A program made the translations under genes and the position numbers. Under the pieces are notes generated by a model that was not told where the DNA came from, did no database searches, and was given only the letters and a program-made list of their open reading frames with translations. DNA of 64,000 nt from an uncultured Treponema sp. (GTDB lineage Bacteria; Spirochaetota; Spirochaetia; Treponematales; Treponemataceae). Location: assembly GCA_946410085.1 (NCBI GenBank), contig CAMJZA010000004.1:1-64000 (forward strand), given 5' to 3'. Within the stretch, counting starts at the first letter, position 1. Every line of letters starts with the position of its first letter. Positions 54,578 through 64,000 of this stretch are shown here, piece after piece.

Positions 54578-55276
54578 CTAGCTGCGGGCGATCAGCGAAA
54601 CGATATAGTCAAAGAAGGGGCCGTCCAGCGCTTCCGGGTGCCACTGGACGGCGAGGATCCGGTCCCCTTCAATGCCTTCTACGATGCCGTCTTCCGAGAC
54701 GGCGCTTGCCCGGAGTCCTTCTCCCAGTTTCTTTATGCCCTGATGGTGCAGGCTGTTTACGCAGATGCTTTCAGATCCGTATGCCTCTTGCAGGCGGGAG
54801 CCTCCTGCAAGCTTGACCTTGTGGACGCCCTCGTAGGGCGAGTCCTTGCGCATGTGGACGATGGAACCGGGACGTTCCTGTGCGATGTCCTGATAGAGTG
54901 AGCCGCCGAGCGCGACGTTGATGCCCTGAAATCCCCGGCAGATGCCGAACAGCCACTTTCCCATCCGGCGGGCCGTTTTGATGAGGGCCATCTGGTAGCT
55001 GTCCATCTTTGCGAGCGGACATTCCGTACAGGTTTTCTTTGCTTCATGGTAGTATGCCGGATCAAGGTCCATGCCGCCGGGAATCAGTACGGCGGAAAAG
55101 GGGGCAAGGAGTTCTTCAATGCGGTCCTCGGACAGATAGGGGAGTATGACGGGCAGGGCACCGGCTTCCGCCAGCCGCCGCGGATAGGCTTCGTTCAGGA
55201 AACACTCGTTATAGTTCCATACGATGTTTGCGTCGGGCCTCCTGAGCAGCCCCGCAACCGCAACCAATGCTTTCAT
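54578..55276 (-). CDS. Gamma-glutamyl-gamma-aminobutyrate hydrolase family (class I GATase-like)
   Basis: VLIPGGMDLDPAYY, LFGICRGFQGINVALGGSLYQDI, VQWHPEAL. Confidence 0.9.
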   Translation of the reverse strand: MKALVAVAGLLRRPDANIVWNYNECFLNEAYPRRLAEAGALPVILPYLSEDRIEELLAPFSAVLIPGGMDLDPAYYHEAKKTCTECPLAKMDSYQMALIKTARRMGKWLFGICRGFQGINVALGGSLYQDIAQERPGSIVHMRKDSPYEGVHKVKLAGGSRLQEAYGSESICVNSLHHQGIKKLGEGLRASAVSEDGIVEGIEGDRILAVQWHPEALDGPFFDYIVSLIARS

Positions 55277-55445
55277 GACGGCAGACAGTATAGCGCAAAA
55301 CGCAGAAGCCGACAACGGGCCGCAGACGCACCGGGCCATGCGGCGGCGGGGCGGTCCTGCGCCGGGACCTGTCCTCCACAGACGGTGACGGACGCTTCAT
55401 TTCCCTATGGCGGTTTTTTTCATCATGTGCTATAATTGAACCATT

Positions 55446-56243
55446 ATGAACGGACCTTCTCAAATAGCACAGAACTATGTTAACGTCGGCGTCGGAAAAA
55501 CCCGTTACGGCTTGCTCAAGACCTTCTCGCTCGGCATTATGGCGGGCGCATTCATAGCGATGGGAGCGCTCGGAAGCACGATCGGTTCCGTGGGGATCCA
55601 GCCTGCGGGCCTGTCCCGGGTTGTCAGCGCGCTGATTTTCCCGATCGGCCTCGTGCTCGTCCTCTGCGCGGGAGGAGAGCTGTTCACCGGCAACTCCCTC
55701 GTCCTCATTCCGGTCCTTGAAAAGCGGATAAAGCTCTCTGACATGCTGAAGAACTGGGGGCTCGCATACGCAGGGAACCTCGTGGGCAGCATCGTCATTG
55801 CCGAACTGGTCGTCCTGAGCGGTACGCTCAACCTGTACCCCGACCTTGCGCCTGCCGTCGTGCGGACTGCCGCTTCAAAATGCAGCATTTCCGTCCATGC
55901 GGCCCTCATCAAGGGCGTCCTGTGTAACTTCATGGTCTGCCTTGCGGTCTGGACCTCCTTCGGCGCAAATGAGATGTCGGGCAAGATAAAGGCCTGCTAC
56001 CTGCCGATTTTCCTCTTTGTCCTCTGCGGATTTGAGCACTGCGTTGCAAACATGTACTTCATTCCGGTCGGCATCTTTACGAGCTACGTCCATCCCGAGA
56101 TTGCAGAAGCGGTGGGAGCTGCCGGTCTGGGCTGGTTCAACTTCCTGCTGCGGAATCTCATTCCCGTCACGATCGGCAACATCGTCGGCGGCGGTGTCTG
56201 TGTCGGCTGCGTGTACTGGGCAGCGTACCTTAAGAAGAAATGA
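55446..56243 (+). CDS. Formate/nitrite transporter family protein
   Basis: LGIMAGAFIAMGALGSTIG, GGELFTGNSLVL, KGVLCNFMVCLAVW, GFEHCVANMYFIP. Confidence 0.95.
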   Translation: MNGPSQIAQNYVNVGVGKTRYGLLKTFSLGIMAGAFIAMGALGSTIGSVGIQPAGLSRVVSALIFPIGLVLVLCAGGELFTGNSLVLIPVLEKRIKLSDMLKNWGLAYAGNLVGSIVIAELVVLSGTLNLYPDLAPAVVRTAASKCSISVHAALIKGVLCNFMVCLAVWTSFGANEMSGKIKACYLPIFLFVLCGFEHCVANMYFIPVGIFTSYVHPEIAEAVGAAGLGWFNFLLRNLIPVTIGNIVGGGVCVGCVYWAAYLKKK

Positions 56244-57337
56244 GCGGAAAGTCCCGGAAAAAGAGCGGCGACATCGCAGCGGGCATAGTCCTGCTGTTCC
56301 TTATCAGCTTCCTTTCCGGGCGAATTTTCTGTGCAGGCTGGGATGAGTTCAGCGCCAGGACCGAATTCATCGGCGTTTCCCAGCCTGCATGCGAGCTGGT
56401 TGACGTTGACCGGACGAGGGCTGCCCTTGTTCCGGGCGGAAGCATGGTCGCAGAGCCGCCCTCCCTGTGGGCGGCGGATTCCCCCCTTTCGGCAGAGGCC
56501 GGGGGGCGTCTGGACATCCGCTGCCTCGCCTATTTTCAGCGGGCCTATCCCGACGTCAACTTTGCCCGGAGCTGGGATCCGCTGCTGGAGGACTGGCTTA
56601 TTACGCTGACGGTTCCCGCAGACGGCAGGGGCAGTAAGGTCAGGACGACGGACCTGTACTGGGTCGGCGGTGCCCTGATTCCTGCGGACGAACTGGCCAA
56701 TGCGGACAGCTACCGGCCCGTCTTCTATGACTACCCGAAGGAACTTGCCGATCCTGCTGCCATGACGGAAGAGGAACGGGAGGCTATCCGCCGCTATTCT
56801 TCTGCGGAAAACCGCAGGAACGGAGCGGGAACGTCCATGTTTTTCTTTGACTTCCTCTATCAGTCCGACACGCGCGGCCATCTTGAAGCCCACCTGACCA
56901 GCATTTCCTTTCTGAAGCACCGGGCAAACGTGCACGAGCGGATGACCGGTCCCCTTGCCCGCGTGGAAAAGAGGATTCTTGACCTTGCCGACCGGGACAG
57001 GGAGGTTGCGGCTTTTCTTGCCGGCATCAAGTCCAACGATTCCTACCTCTGGCGCATCATCGCCGGAACCAAACGGAAATCCTTCCATTCCCTTGGCATC
57101 GCGGTTGACGTGCTGCCCAAAAGTCAGGGCGGCAAGCAGATTTTCTGGAGCTGGGCAAAGGACAAGCACCCCAATGACTGGATGCTCATTCCCCTCAGGC
57201 GGCGCTGGATGCCGCCCGTTTCCGTCATCGAAGCATTCGAGGCGGAAGGCTTCATCTGGGGCGGCAAGTGGGCCATCTGGGACAACATGCACTTTGAGTA
57301 CCGCCCGGAGCTGATTGAGTATAACTTCAGGCGCTGA
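56240..57337 (+). CDS. M15-family peptidase-like (D,D-carboxypeptidase-like) protein
   Basis: SFHSLGIAVDVLP...WGGKWAIWDNMHFEYRPELIEYN. Confidence 0.7.
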   Translation: MSGKSRKKSGDIAAGIVLLFLISFLSGRIFCAGWDEFSARTEFIGVSQPACELVDVDRTRAALVPGGSMVAEPPSLWAADSPLSAEAGGRLDIRCLAYFQRAYPDVNFARSWDPLLEDWLITLTVPADGRGSKVRTTDLYWVGGALIPADELANADSYRPVFYDYPKELADPAAMTEEEREAIRRYSSAENRRNGAGTSMFFFDFLYQSDTRGHLEAHLTSISFLKHRANVHERMTGPLARVEKRILDLADRDREVAAFLAGIKSNDSYLWRIIAGTKRKSFHSLGIAVDVLPKSQGGKQIFWSWAKDKHPNDWMLIPLRRRWMPPVSVIEAFEAEGFIWGGKWAIWDNMHFEYRPELIEYNFRR

Positions 57338-57360
57338 AGCGGGTTTCGTGTAATATAGCT

Positions 57361-58284
57361 ATGGAAGACGAGTTTTTTCCCGAGTTCAAGGCACTCATTG
57401 CCGCCATGCTCGACAACATCACGCCCCGCTACACCCCCCTTACCCAGCTGGCCCGCTGGCAGCTCATCAAGCTCGTCGCCATTGCCGTCATTGCCCTCCT
57501 GGTCCTGTACGGTGCGTTCAGACTGTTCGTGTACCTCCGCATGCGGAAGAAGGACCGGCGGCGGCTGGCGCAGTTCCGGCAGATTCTCGCGGACGTGGAA
57601 GGCATCCTGTGCGGTCCAACGGACGTGGCGGCAGCCAGGGGCGGCAGTCCGGCGGCCGAGGATGTCAGTTCCTCGGGCGGTTCGGCCGGAGGCGGTACAG
57701 GCGGGTCTGTCCCGGATAAGGCCCCATCCTTTGTCCGCCAGTGCGCCGCCCTGGGCGAACAGATTGACCGCCACACGAACCGGCCCATGAACTCCAGGCT
57801 CGTTGCCATGCTTTCCTGGCGCATCGCCTGCGGAACGAAAATGAATGCGGAACAGGCCGCCATCTGCTTCTGCAGTGCCCTCACCGCCGATATCGGCCTG
57901 CTGGACCTGCCGCGCTCCCTTTTCTTCCGCGAACACCTGACGAAGAAGGAACGGAAGCTGCTCAGGACCCAGGTACAGCGCGCCGTCGGTTCCATCAGTT
58001 CCGTCGGCTTCATTCCTGTCGCCTACCTGCCCTTCTTCATCGGGAGCTGCCTGTACCGGCGGGAAAACTATGACGGTTCAGGCTACCCGGAAGGCCTTGC
58101 CGGCAGCGCCATCCCTGTCCTTGCCCGCATTGTCCGTGCGGTGGAAGACTACACCGCCATGACTGAGTGGCGTGTGTACGGGCACATTGCCCCCCTCTCC
58201 CCGCGGGCCGCCGTGCGGGAACTGAAAAAATCGGCCGGCATCTATGACCAGCGGATTGTCAGCATCATTGAAAAACTCGTATGA
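57361..58284 (+). CDS. Membrane-anchored degenerate HD-GYP-like protein
   Basis: TADIGLLDLP...RRENYDGSGYPEGLAGSAIPVLARIVRAVEDYTAMT. Confidence 0.7.
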   Translation: MEDEFFPEFKALIAAMLDNITPRYTPLTQLARWQLIKLVAIAVIALLVLYGAFRLFVYLRMRKKDRRRLAQFRQILADVEGILCGPTDVAAARGGSPAAEDVSSSGGSAGGGTGGSVPDKAPSFVRQCAALGEQIDRHTNRPMNSRLVAMLSWRIACGTKMNAEQAAICFCSALTADIGLLDLPRSLFFREHLTKKERKLLRTQVQRAVGSISSVGFIPVAYLPFFIGSCLYRRENYDGSGYPEGLAGSAIPVLARIVRAVEDYTAMTEWRVYGHIAPLSPRAAVRELKKSAGIYDQRIVSIIEKLV

Positions 58285-58388
58285 AATACGGTAGAATCAG
58301 GATAAGCGTTCTGAAAATGAATGCTGAGTTTACGTGCGGAGGCTGCAGGCCTTCGTGAGCCGGCAGCATACCGGTTCAGGGGAATTGT

Positions 58389-60239
58389 ATGTGCGGAATC
58401 GTTGGATATATCGGAGTTAAGGATGTAACGCCCGTCCTGATTGACGGGCTCAAGAAGCTCGAATACCGGGGCTACGACAGTGCAGGTATTGCGGTCTACG
58501 ACGGCCAGGACATCCTTGTGCGCAAGGTCAAGGGTGCCATCAAGTTCCTTGAGGAAAAGCTTGCCAAGGAGACGGTGCGCGGCTGCCTGGGAATCGGCCA
58601 CACGCGCTGGGCAACCCACGGGGAACCGAGCGACGTCAATGCGCACCCCCAGGTGAACGAAAGCGGCAGCATCGCCGTCGTGCACAACGGCATCATCGAA
58701 AACTACCTGCCCCTCAAGTCCTGGCTGCAGGGCAAGGGCATTGTCTTCCGCAGTCAGACCGACACCGAGGTCATCGCCCATCTGGTCAACTACTACTACG
58801 AGAAGGACCGGGACATCTTCAAGGCAGTTCAGAAGAGCCTTGAACGGCTCGAAGGCAGCTACGCCCTCGGCGTCATCTGCAAGGACTTCCCCGACCGCAT
58901 CATCGCGGCCCGCAAGGAAAGCCCCCTCATCGTGGGCCTGGGCACGGGCGAAAACTTCATTGCAAGCGACGTGCCCGCCGTGCTCCCCTATACGCGGGAA
59001 GTCTACTTCCTGGACCAGAAGCAGCTCGCCGTCCTGTATGCCGACCACGTGGACCTCTTTGACGGGAACGGCAACAAGGTCATCAAGACCCCCTATCATG
59101 TGGACTGGGACCTTTCTTCCGCCGAGAAGGGCGGCTGGGAGCACTTCATGCTCAAGGAAATCCACGAGCAGCCCAAGGCCCTGACCGATACCATGCGGCC
59201 CCGCTTCGTCAAGGGGGCGGACGGCAAAATCGCCGACATCGCATTTGAGGAAATCAGGAAGAACGACGAGGACTTCTGGAAGAATGCCCGCCGCATCGTC
59301 ATCACGGCCTGCGGAACTGCCTACCATGCGGGCATCGTCGCCAAGTACGCCTTCGAGAAGTTTGCCCGCATCCCGGTCGTCGTGGACGTGGCGAGCGAGT
59401 TCCGCTACCGGAACCCGATCCTGAACAAGGATGACGTGTTCATCGTCATAAGCCAGTCGGGCGAAACTGCCGACACCCTTGCCGCCCTGCGCCTTGCCAA
59501 GGCGGCGGGCGTACACGTCATCGCGATAACGAACTGCGTCGGTTCGACGGTAAGCCGCGAGGCGGACGACATCGTGTACACCTGGGCGGGGCCGGAAATC
59601 GCGGTCGCTTCGACGAAGGCCTACACGACCCAGCTTGCCTGCCTGTACATGCTCGCCCTCAAGAGCGCGCACATCCGGGGCATCCTTCCCGACGGGGAGT
59701 ACGCGCGGCTCCTGGGAGAACTTGCTGCCCTGCCCGACAAGGTCCAGAAGATACTGGAAGACAAGGCGGTCATCCAGAAGTTCGTGGCGCATCACTTCAA
59801 CAAGGACAAGGTTTTCTTCATCGGCCGTCAGTTTGACAGCGCGACGAGCCTTGAGTGCGCGCTCAAGCTCAAGGAAGTGTCCTACATGCACTCGGAGGCC
59901 TTTGCCGCCGGCGAGCTCAAGCACGGGCCGATCGCCCTCATGGATCCTGCAACGCTCGTCGTTGCAACCGCAACGCAGGAAGAGATGTACGAGAAGCTGG
60001 CGAGCAACATCGTCGAAGTCAAGACGCGCGGGGCGGCAACGCTCGTCATCACGCAGGACACGACGGGGGCATTCAAGGAGGCCGCAGACGAAACCTTCAT
60101 CATTCCGGCCTGCGACAGTGCCCTTGCACCGGTTCTTTCCATCGTACCCGCCCAGCTCTTTGCCTACTACTGTGCGGTATTGAGGGGCAACGACCCCGAT
60201 AAGCCGCGGAACCTCGCAAAGTCGGTCACGGTAGAGTAA
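58389..60239 (+). CDS. glmS: Glutamine-fructose-6-phosphate aminotransferase (isomerizing)
   Basis: MCGIVGYIGVKDVTPVLIDGLKKLEYRGYDSAG...SQSGETADTLAALR...KSVTVE. Confidence 0.97.
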   Translation: MCGIVGYIGVKDVTPVLIDGLKKLEYRGYDSAGIAVYDGQDILVRKVKGAIKFLEEKLAKETVRGCLGIGHTRWATHGEPSDVNAHPQVNESGSIAVVHNGIIENYLPLKSWLQGKGIVFRSQTDTEVIAHLVNYYYEKDRDIFKAVQKSLERLEGSYALGVICKDFPDRIIAARKESPLIVGLGTGENFIASDVPAVLPYTREVYFLDQKQLAVLYADHVDLFDGNGNKVIKTPYHVDWDLSSAEKGGWEHFMLKEIHEQPKALTDTMRPRFVKGADGKIADIAFEEIRKNDEDFWKNARRIVITACGTAYHAGIVAKYAFEKFARIPVVVDVASEFRYRNPILNKDDVFIVISQSGETADTLAALRLAKAAGVHVIAITNCVGSTVSREADDIVYTWAGPEIAVASTKAYTTQLACLYMLALKSAHIRGILPDGEYARLLGELAALPDKVQKILEDKAVIQKFVAHHFNKDKVFFIGRQFDSATSLECALKLKEVSYMHSEAFAAGELKHGPIALMDPATLVVATATQEEMYEKLASNIVEVKTRGAATLVITQDTTGAFKEAADETFIIPACDSALAPVLSIVPAQLFAYYCAVLRGNDPDKPRNLAKSVTVE

Positions 60240-60411
60240 GGCAGGGGAACCGGCCGGCGGGTAGGGGTGGAGGGCGTTTTGCGTCCCCTGCCCGCCGCTC
60301 GGCAAGCCCACTGTTCCGACAGGGACGTGTCCTGCGGGTTTCCCTTGTCTTTTCCCGAATCCGCTGTTATACTGAATAAAATTTCAGTGAAAACTTTTTC
60401 AGTATAGGGAA

Positions 60412-60437
60412 CCTCGAAAAAACTCAGTTTTTCGAGG
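60412..60437 (+). promoter_or_regulatory. Perfect 10-bp hairpin CCTCGAAAAA/TTTTTCGAGG just upstream of ATPase start
   Basis: Arms 60412-60421 and 60428-60437, loop ACTCAG. Confidence 0.7.
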
Positions 60438-60449
60438 TATGGGGTGCGT

Positions 60450-61820
60450 ATGTTTATAGGCAGGAAAAAGGAGCTTTCGGCGCTGCGGGGGCAGTTTGCG
60501 TCCTCCAAAAAGACGGCCGTGCTCGTGTACGGTAAGCGGCGGATAGGGAAGTCGACCCTCATACAGGAAGCCGCGAGGGGCTTTGACGGGACGGTGATAA
60601 GTCACCTGTGCTCCAAGACGACCTACAAGGGGAACCTCGACCTTCTGTGCAGGAGCGTGTGCGTCTCGCTGGGGCTTCCGTCAGCCTCGTTCGCGACGAT
60701 ATTCGACCTGTTCGACTTCCTCAAGGCGCAGGGAAGGCGTATCCTCCTTGTCATTGACGAATACCAGTACTTCAAGCAGTCCTCCAGGGACACCTCCATA
60801 GACTCCTCCATGCAGATACTGATCGATTCCCTGCCGGAGAACATCAAGCTTGTCCTCTGCGGTTCCTACATTTCCATCATGAAGGAACTGCTGACGGAAT
60901 CCAATCCGCTCTTCGGCCGCTTTACGCTGACCCTGCGGCTGGAGGAGTTCGATTATTACGAAGCCGCGCTCTTCTACCCGGAACTTGCGGAACGGGATAA
61001 AATCGCCTTCTACGCGGTGTTCGGAGGCTCGCCCTACGTGCTTTCCAGCATCGACGCGGGGAAGAGCCTTTCGGAGAACATAACTGCCCTGCTGATAAAC
61101 CAGAACAGCCTGCTCCGCACCTACATAGAGAACGTCATGCTCAGCGAGATACAGCAGACCTTTGATGTCCGCGTGTTCGAGGTAATCGGCAATGGCAAGC
61201 GGCGCTATTCGGAAATCGTCGCGGCCCTGGGGAACGGAGACAACGGGCTTCTGGACAAGCAGCTCAAGAACCTCATCGCGATGGACTCGCTTGCAAAGCT
61301 TGCCCCCGTGAACAGACCCGATGACAAGAAACGGCAGTTTTACGAGATAAAGGACAACCTGATGCGCTTCTACTTTTCCTATGTGTTCGGGAACGACAGC
61401 CTTATTTCAAAGTTCGGAGAGGAATATTTTTTCAGGACATACATCAAGAAAAGCCTTGCGACCTTCATCAGCTATCGCTTTGAGGGCATGGTGCAGCAGT
61501 ATTTCATGCGGCTCGTGCGGGGCGGCAGGCTTGAGGGCGTGCTTGATGTCGGCTCCTACTGGTATGATGACAAGGCAAGCCGGAAGAACGGACAGTTTGA
61601 CTGCGTCCTGAAAATGGCGGACGGCTATGACTTCTATGAGGTAAAGTATTATGCCTCGCCCATGCAGGAAGCGGAGTGCAGGCGTGAGGAGGAACAGGTG
61701 CGGAAGCTTGCCGAGCTGGACTGCCGGAACGTAGGCTTTCTGTGCAGTTCCGGCTTTGCCTTTGCTGGCGGAGCCTATACCCTGCTTACTGCCCGGGACC
61801 TGTACGCCCCGGGACTGTGA
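60450..61820 (+). CDS. P-loop ATPase, archaeal-ATPase/DUF234 type
   Basis: MFIGRKKELSALRGQF...VLVYGKRRIGKSTLIQEAAR...LVIDEYQYF; C-term nuclease-like YDFYEVKYY. Confidence 0.88.
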   Translation: MFIGRKKELSALRGQFASSKKTAVLVYGKRRIGKSTLIQEAARGFDGTVISHLCSKTTYKGNLDLLCRSVCVSLGLPSASFATIFDLFDFLKAQGRRILLVIDEYQYFKQSSRDTSIDSSMQILIDSLPENIKLVLCGSYISIMKELLTESNPLFGRFTLTLRLEEFDYYEAALFYPELAERDKIAFYAVFGGSPYVLSSIDAGKSLSENITALLINQNSLLRTYIENVMLSEIQQTFDVRVFEVIGNGKRRYSEIVAALGNGDNGLLDKQLKNLIAMDSLAKLAPVNRPDDKKRQFYEIKDNLMRFYFSYVFGNDSLISKFGEEYFFRTYIKKSLATFISYRFEGMVQQYFMRLVRGGRLEGVLDVGSYWYDDKASRKNGQFDCVLKMADGYDFYEVKYYASPMQEAECRREEEQVRKLAELDCRNVGFLCSSGFAFAGGAYTLLTARDLYAPGL

Positions 61821-61821
61821 G

Positions 61822-62112
61822 TCAGTTTGCGATAATCTTGTCGATGATATTGTTTATGCTGGATTTGAGCTCGCTCTTGATGTCGGCATTTGACCGCGAG
61901 CTGTCGCGGAGGAACAAATCTGCAGGGTGAACTCCCAGTGCCTCTGCGAATTTCTCGATGGTATCGAATGACGGCTTTACCCGCCCCGCCTCGATGTTCC
62001 CGATGAGGGAGTTTGAGCAGTCCGCCTGTACGGCAAGGTCCAGCTGCGAATAACCCTTCTTTTCACGGTAGAACTTAAGGTTCATCCGAAAATCATCAAA
62101 AACTGAGTGCAT
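61822..62112 (-). CDS. XRE-family HTH regulator
   Basis: FYREKKGYSQLDLAVQADCSNSLIGNIEAGRVKPSFDTIEKFAEALGV. Confidence 0.9.
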   Translation of the reverse strand: MHSVFDDFRMNLKFYREKKGYSQLDLAVQADCSNSLIGNIEAGRVKPSFDTIEKFAEALGVHPADLFLRDSSRSNADIKSELKSSINNIIDKIIAN

Positions 62113-62149
62113 ACCTCTATTCTAAGGAAGTAAAACAGGGAAATTTATC

Positions 62150-62178
62150 TTGACAGGAAGTGAAAGCGCTAATATACT
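62150..62178 (+). promoter_or_regulatory. Predicted promoter TTGACA-N17-TATACT
   Basis: Near-consensus; divergent from XRE gene. Confidence 0.7.
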
Positions 62179-62299
62179 TCTTTAAAAGAAAGAAAACACC
62201 TTTTTCACTTATGCAGAAGAAGTGCGAAATGGGATGAGTAAGTCGTCTCTAGGCGACTTATTTTGAGTTAACAAAGCCAGATTAAAAAAGGAGCTGTTT

Positions 62300-62599
62300 A
62301 TGAATCTTTTGCTATTCATTGTCCAGGCAATATGGGGCATTGAAGCATTCCCGAACGTATTCGCTGTGGTAGCGGTGCTGAATATCATAGTTTGTATTAT
62401 TGTAGGCCTACTAGAAGGCGGTTTTGGGTTCCTCGGTGTAGCATTTAATATTATTCTGTGGATTATTTTTGCACATACAGGCTATCCAATAAAACCCATG
62501 TTGTGGTGTTATCTGATTGCTTCAATTGTAGGACTGCAACCCCTCGATGCCGTAGCAAATATCATAGGTATGATTCTTTTCTATAATTGTTGCTTCTAG
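62300..62599 (+). CDS. Small hydrophobic membrane protein
   Basis: ORF with several hydrophobic segments and GGAG RBS. Confidence 0.5.
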   Translation: MNLLLFIVQAIWGIEAFPNVFAVVAVLNIIVCIIVGLLEGGFGFLGVAFNIILWIIFAHTGYPIKPMLWCYLIASIVGLQPLDAVANIIGMILFYNCCF

Positions 62600-62618
62600 C
62601 CGTAAAGGTGGTAACCTG

Positions 62619-64000
62619 ATGAAGAAATTCTTGTCCCTGACGCTGTTTTCCCTTTTCTCCTGTTTTCTTTTTGCGGCGGAGCCGACCCCTGGGCAGAAAC
62701 AAGCTGTTTTCATGATGAACTATGCCCAGTATGTCACATATAAGCTCTTAACCTACAATAATATCCTTGCCCTTGAAGAAGAATATAAGAACCTCAAGGA
62801 CAATATGAATTTTGAAACGATCAAGGATGAGGATAGCATTGATACAATAAATCGTCTCATGGACTCAATCCATAATGAGAGGAAGAATCATAAAAACCGG
62901 GAAAGGCTGGAGCAGTCCGTCGAGCGCAGGATGAACAAAGCCCTGTTCAATTCCATCCCGCAGGTTACGACCATCGTGAGCGGAAGACTTGATCCGCTTT
63001 CGCTTGCGGTAAACGCCGCACGAACGGCAGGCGGAATTTTCGTGAGCTACCAGCAGTACAAGGAACAGCTTTCCGAAGAATACGACGCGAAGATGTTTGA
63101 GTATGAGACTTTGACAGACGATTTCCTCAATAACATTTACAAGGACTTGAATACGTATACTTATGGGTTGGTGCAGAAATATGAAATTCCTGATGAGTGG
63201 AGGCTCAATGAAACGGAATTAAAGAAGATATTCGAGTATCTGAAAGATACTAACCGCCAAAGGGCCTATACAAACCTAAAAAACATGAGCACAGACCGAT
63301 TCGTGCAGCATTTTCCGATGTTCTGGTATCATCTTGCAAAGCTTGCCCATGAGACGGAAGATGAATCGGCGGCATTACGGTATTATGCGCGGTTTGAAAA
63401 CGAGAATATAGAAATCTTTAGGTACGATACGACCGCCGTGGATGCATATAAAGGAGAAATATCCCTTCTTCTGAAAAATCCGGGCAGTCCCAGAAGCGAG
63501 ATAATTTCAAAGCTTAGCTTCATCGAAAGAAATAAAACATCATGGAATGACTATTATTTTTGTGCCCTTGTATATGCACAGCTGCGGGATACGCAAAATG
63601 CGAAACGACTTTTGGAGAGAAACATAAGCGAGCTTTCAAGCAGCGTGGACCAACAGTTCTTGGAAGGTGCATACCTGGACAAGATTCTGAATGAGGGTGG
63701 TGGAAGCAAGAAATCATCAGGTTTTTTTGGTCTTTTTGGCGGTGATAAAAAAAATCCCGATGAAGGGAGCTCTGCTTTTGAGTCTGCCGGAAGTTCAGAT
63801 TATGACGGGCTTGAGCTGAGCCGTGCATTATTGAAGAAGTTGGGTGACGATGAAAATATTTCTGTTCAATCGATTGAAGATCAATATAAAAGAAACACAC
63901 AAAGCGTCAATGAAATTCTTTGGTGGTTCGGCGTAACCCCTGCCTCCTATGTAATAAAGAATTCGGCGAAAGATATAAGGGAAGTTCTTGTGACGATGAA
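62619..64000 (+). CDS. Hypothetical exported protein, 3' end outside window
   Basis: ATG at 62619 after AAGGTGG; signal peptide MKKFLSLTLFSLFSCFLFAAEP; frame open to window end. Confidence 0.65.
   Translation, partial: MKKFLSLTLFSLFSCFLFAAEPTPGQKQAVFMMNYAQYVTYKLLTYNNILALEEEYKNLKDNMNFETIKDEDSIDTINRLMDSIHNERKNHKNRERLEQSVERRMNKALFNSIPQVTTIVSGRLDPLSLAVNAARTAGGIFVSYQQYKEQLSEEYDAKMFEYETLTDDFLNNIYKDLNTYTYGLVQKYEIPDEWRLNETELKKIFEYLKDTNRQRAYTNLKNMSTDRFVQHFPMFWYHLAKLAHETEDESAALRYYARFENENIEIFRYDTTAVDAYKGEISLLLKNPGSPRSEIISKLSFIERNKTSWNDYYFCALVYAQLRDTQNAKRLLERNISELSSSVDQQFLEGAYLDKILNEGGGSKKSSGFFGLFGGDKKNPDEGSSAFESAGSSDYDGLELSRALLKKLGDDENISVQSIEDQYKRNTQSVNEILWWFGVTPASYVIKNSAKDIREVLVTM

Overview
The window looks like a chromosomal segment of a high-GC spirochaete, probably Treponema-like (judged from protein style only, not searched). 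(1) About 0.9-23.6 kb is a large, almost gap-free chemosensory operon. It has six membrane MCPs, one of them fused to a complete adenosine deaminase, followed by CheW, a divergent CheW-like protein, CheB, CheR, a CheA with a C-terminal receiver, a pseudo-receiver/class III adenylate cyclase, and two tandem soluble [FeFe]-hydrogenase-MCP fusions. The six membrane receptors and the first hydrogenase share an atypical MCP hairpin tip (DQxKIIAFNAELEAxxxG(E/D)AGKNFHIVAxEIRRL). The second hydrogenase carries a canonical MCP tip. This system is the main candidate for something undescribed: H2, amino-acid and purine inputs with a possible cAMP output. (2) 23.7-29.2 kb holds glycan-related genes, a Gfo/Idh/MocA oxidoreductase and purB. 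(3) About 29.2-44.3 kb is a lower-GC accessory region with toxin-antitoxin pairs, HTH regulators, a two-domain nitrilase, FGE-sulfatase (SUMF1) proteins, a DUF6884-like plus GIY-YIG-like pair, BspA-type LRRs, an Rpn-like remnant, several 22/23/33-nt tandem arrays and dispersed repeats. (4) 44.3-62 kb is mostly housekeeping: proS, hisC with an odd in-frame insert, a polar amino-acid ABC transporter, a formate/nitrite transporter, a degenerate HD-GYP protein, glmS and a DUF234-type ATPase. Many first genes have a -10 box only 6-10 nt before the start codon, which suggests leaderless transcripts. All family calls come from reading motifs by eye; no searches were run.
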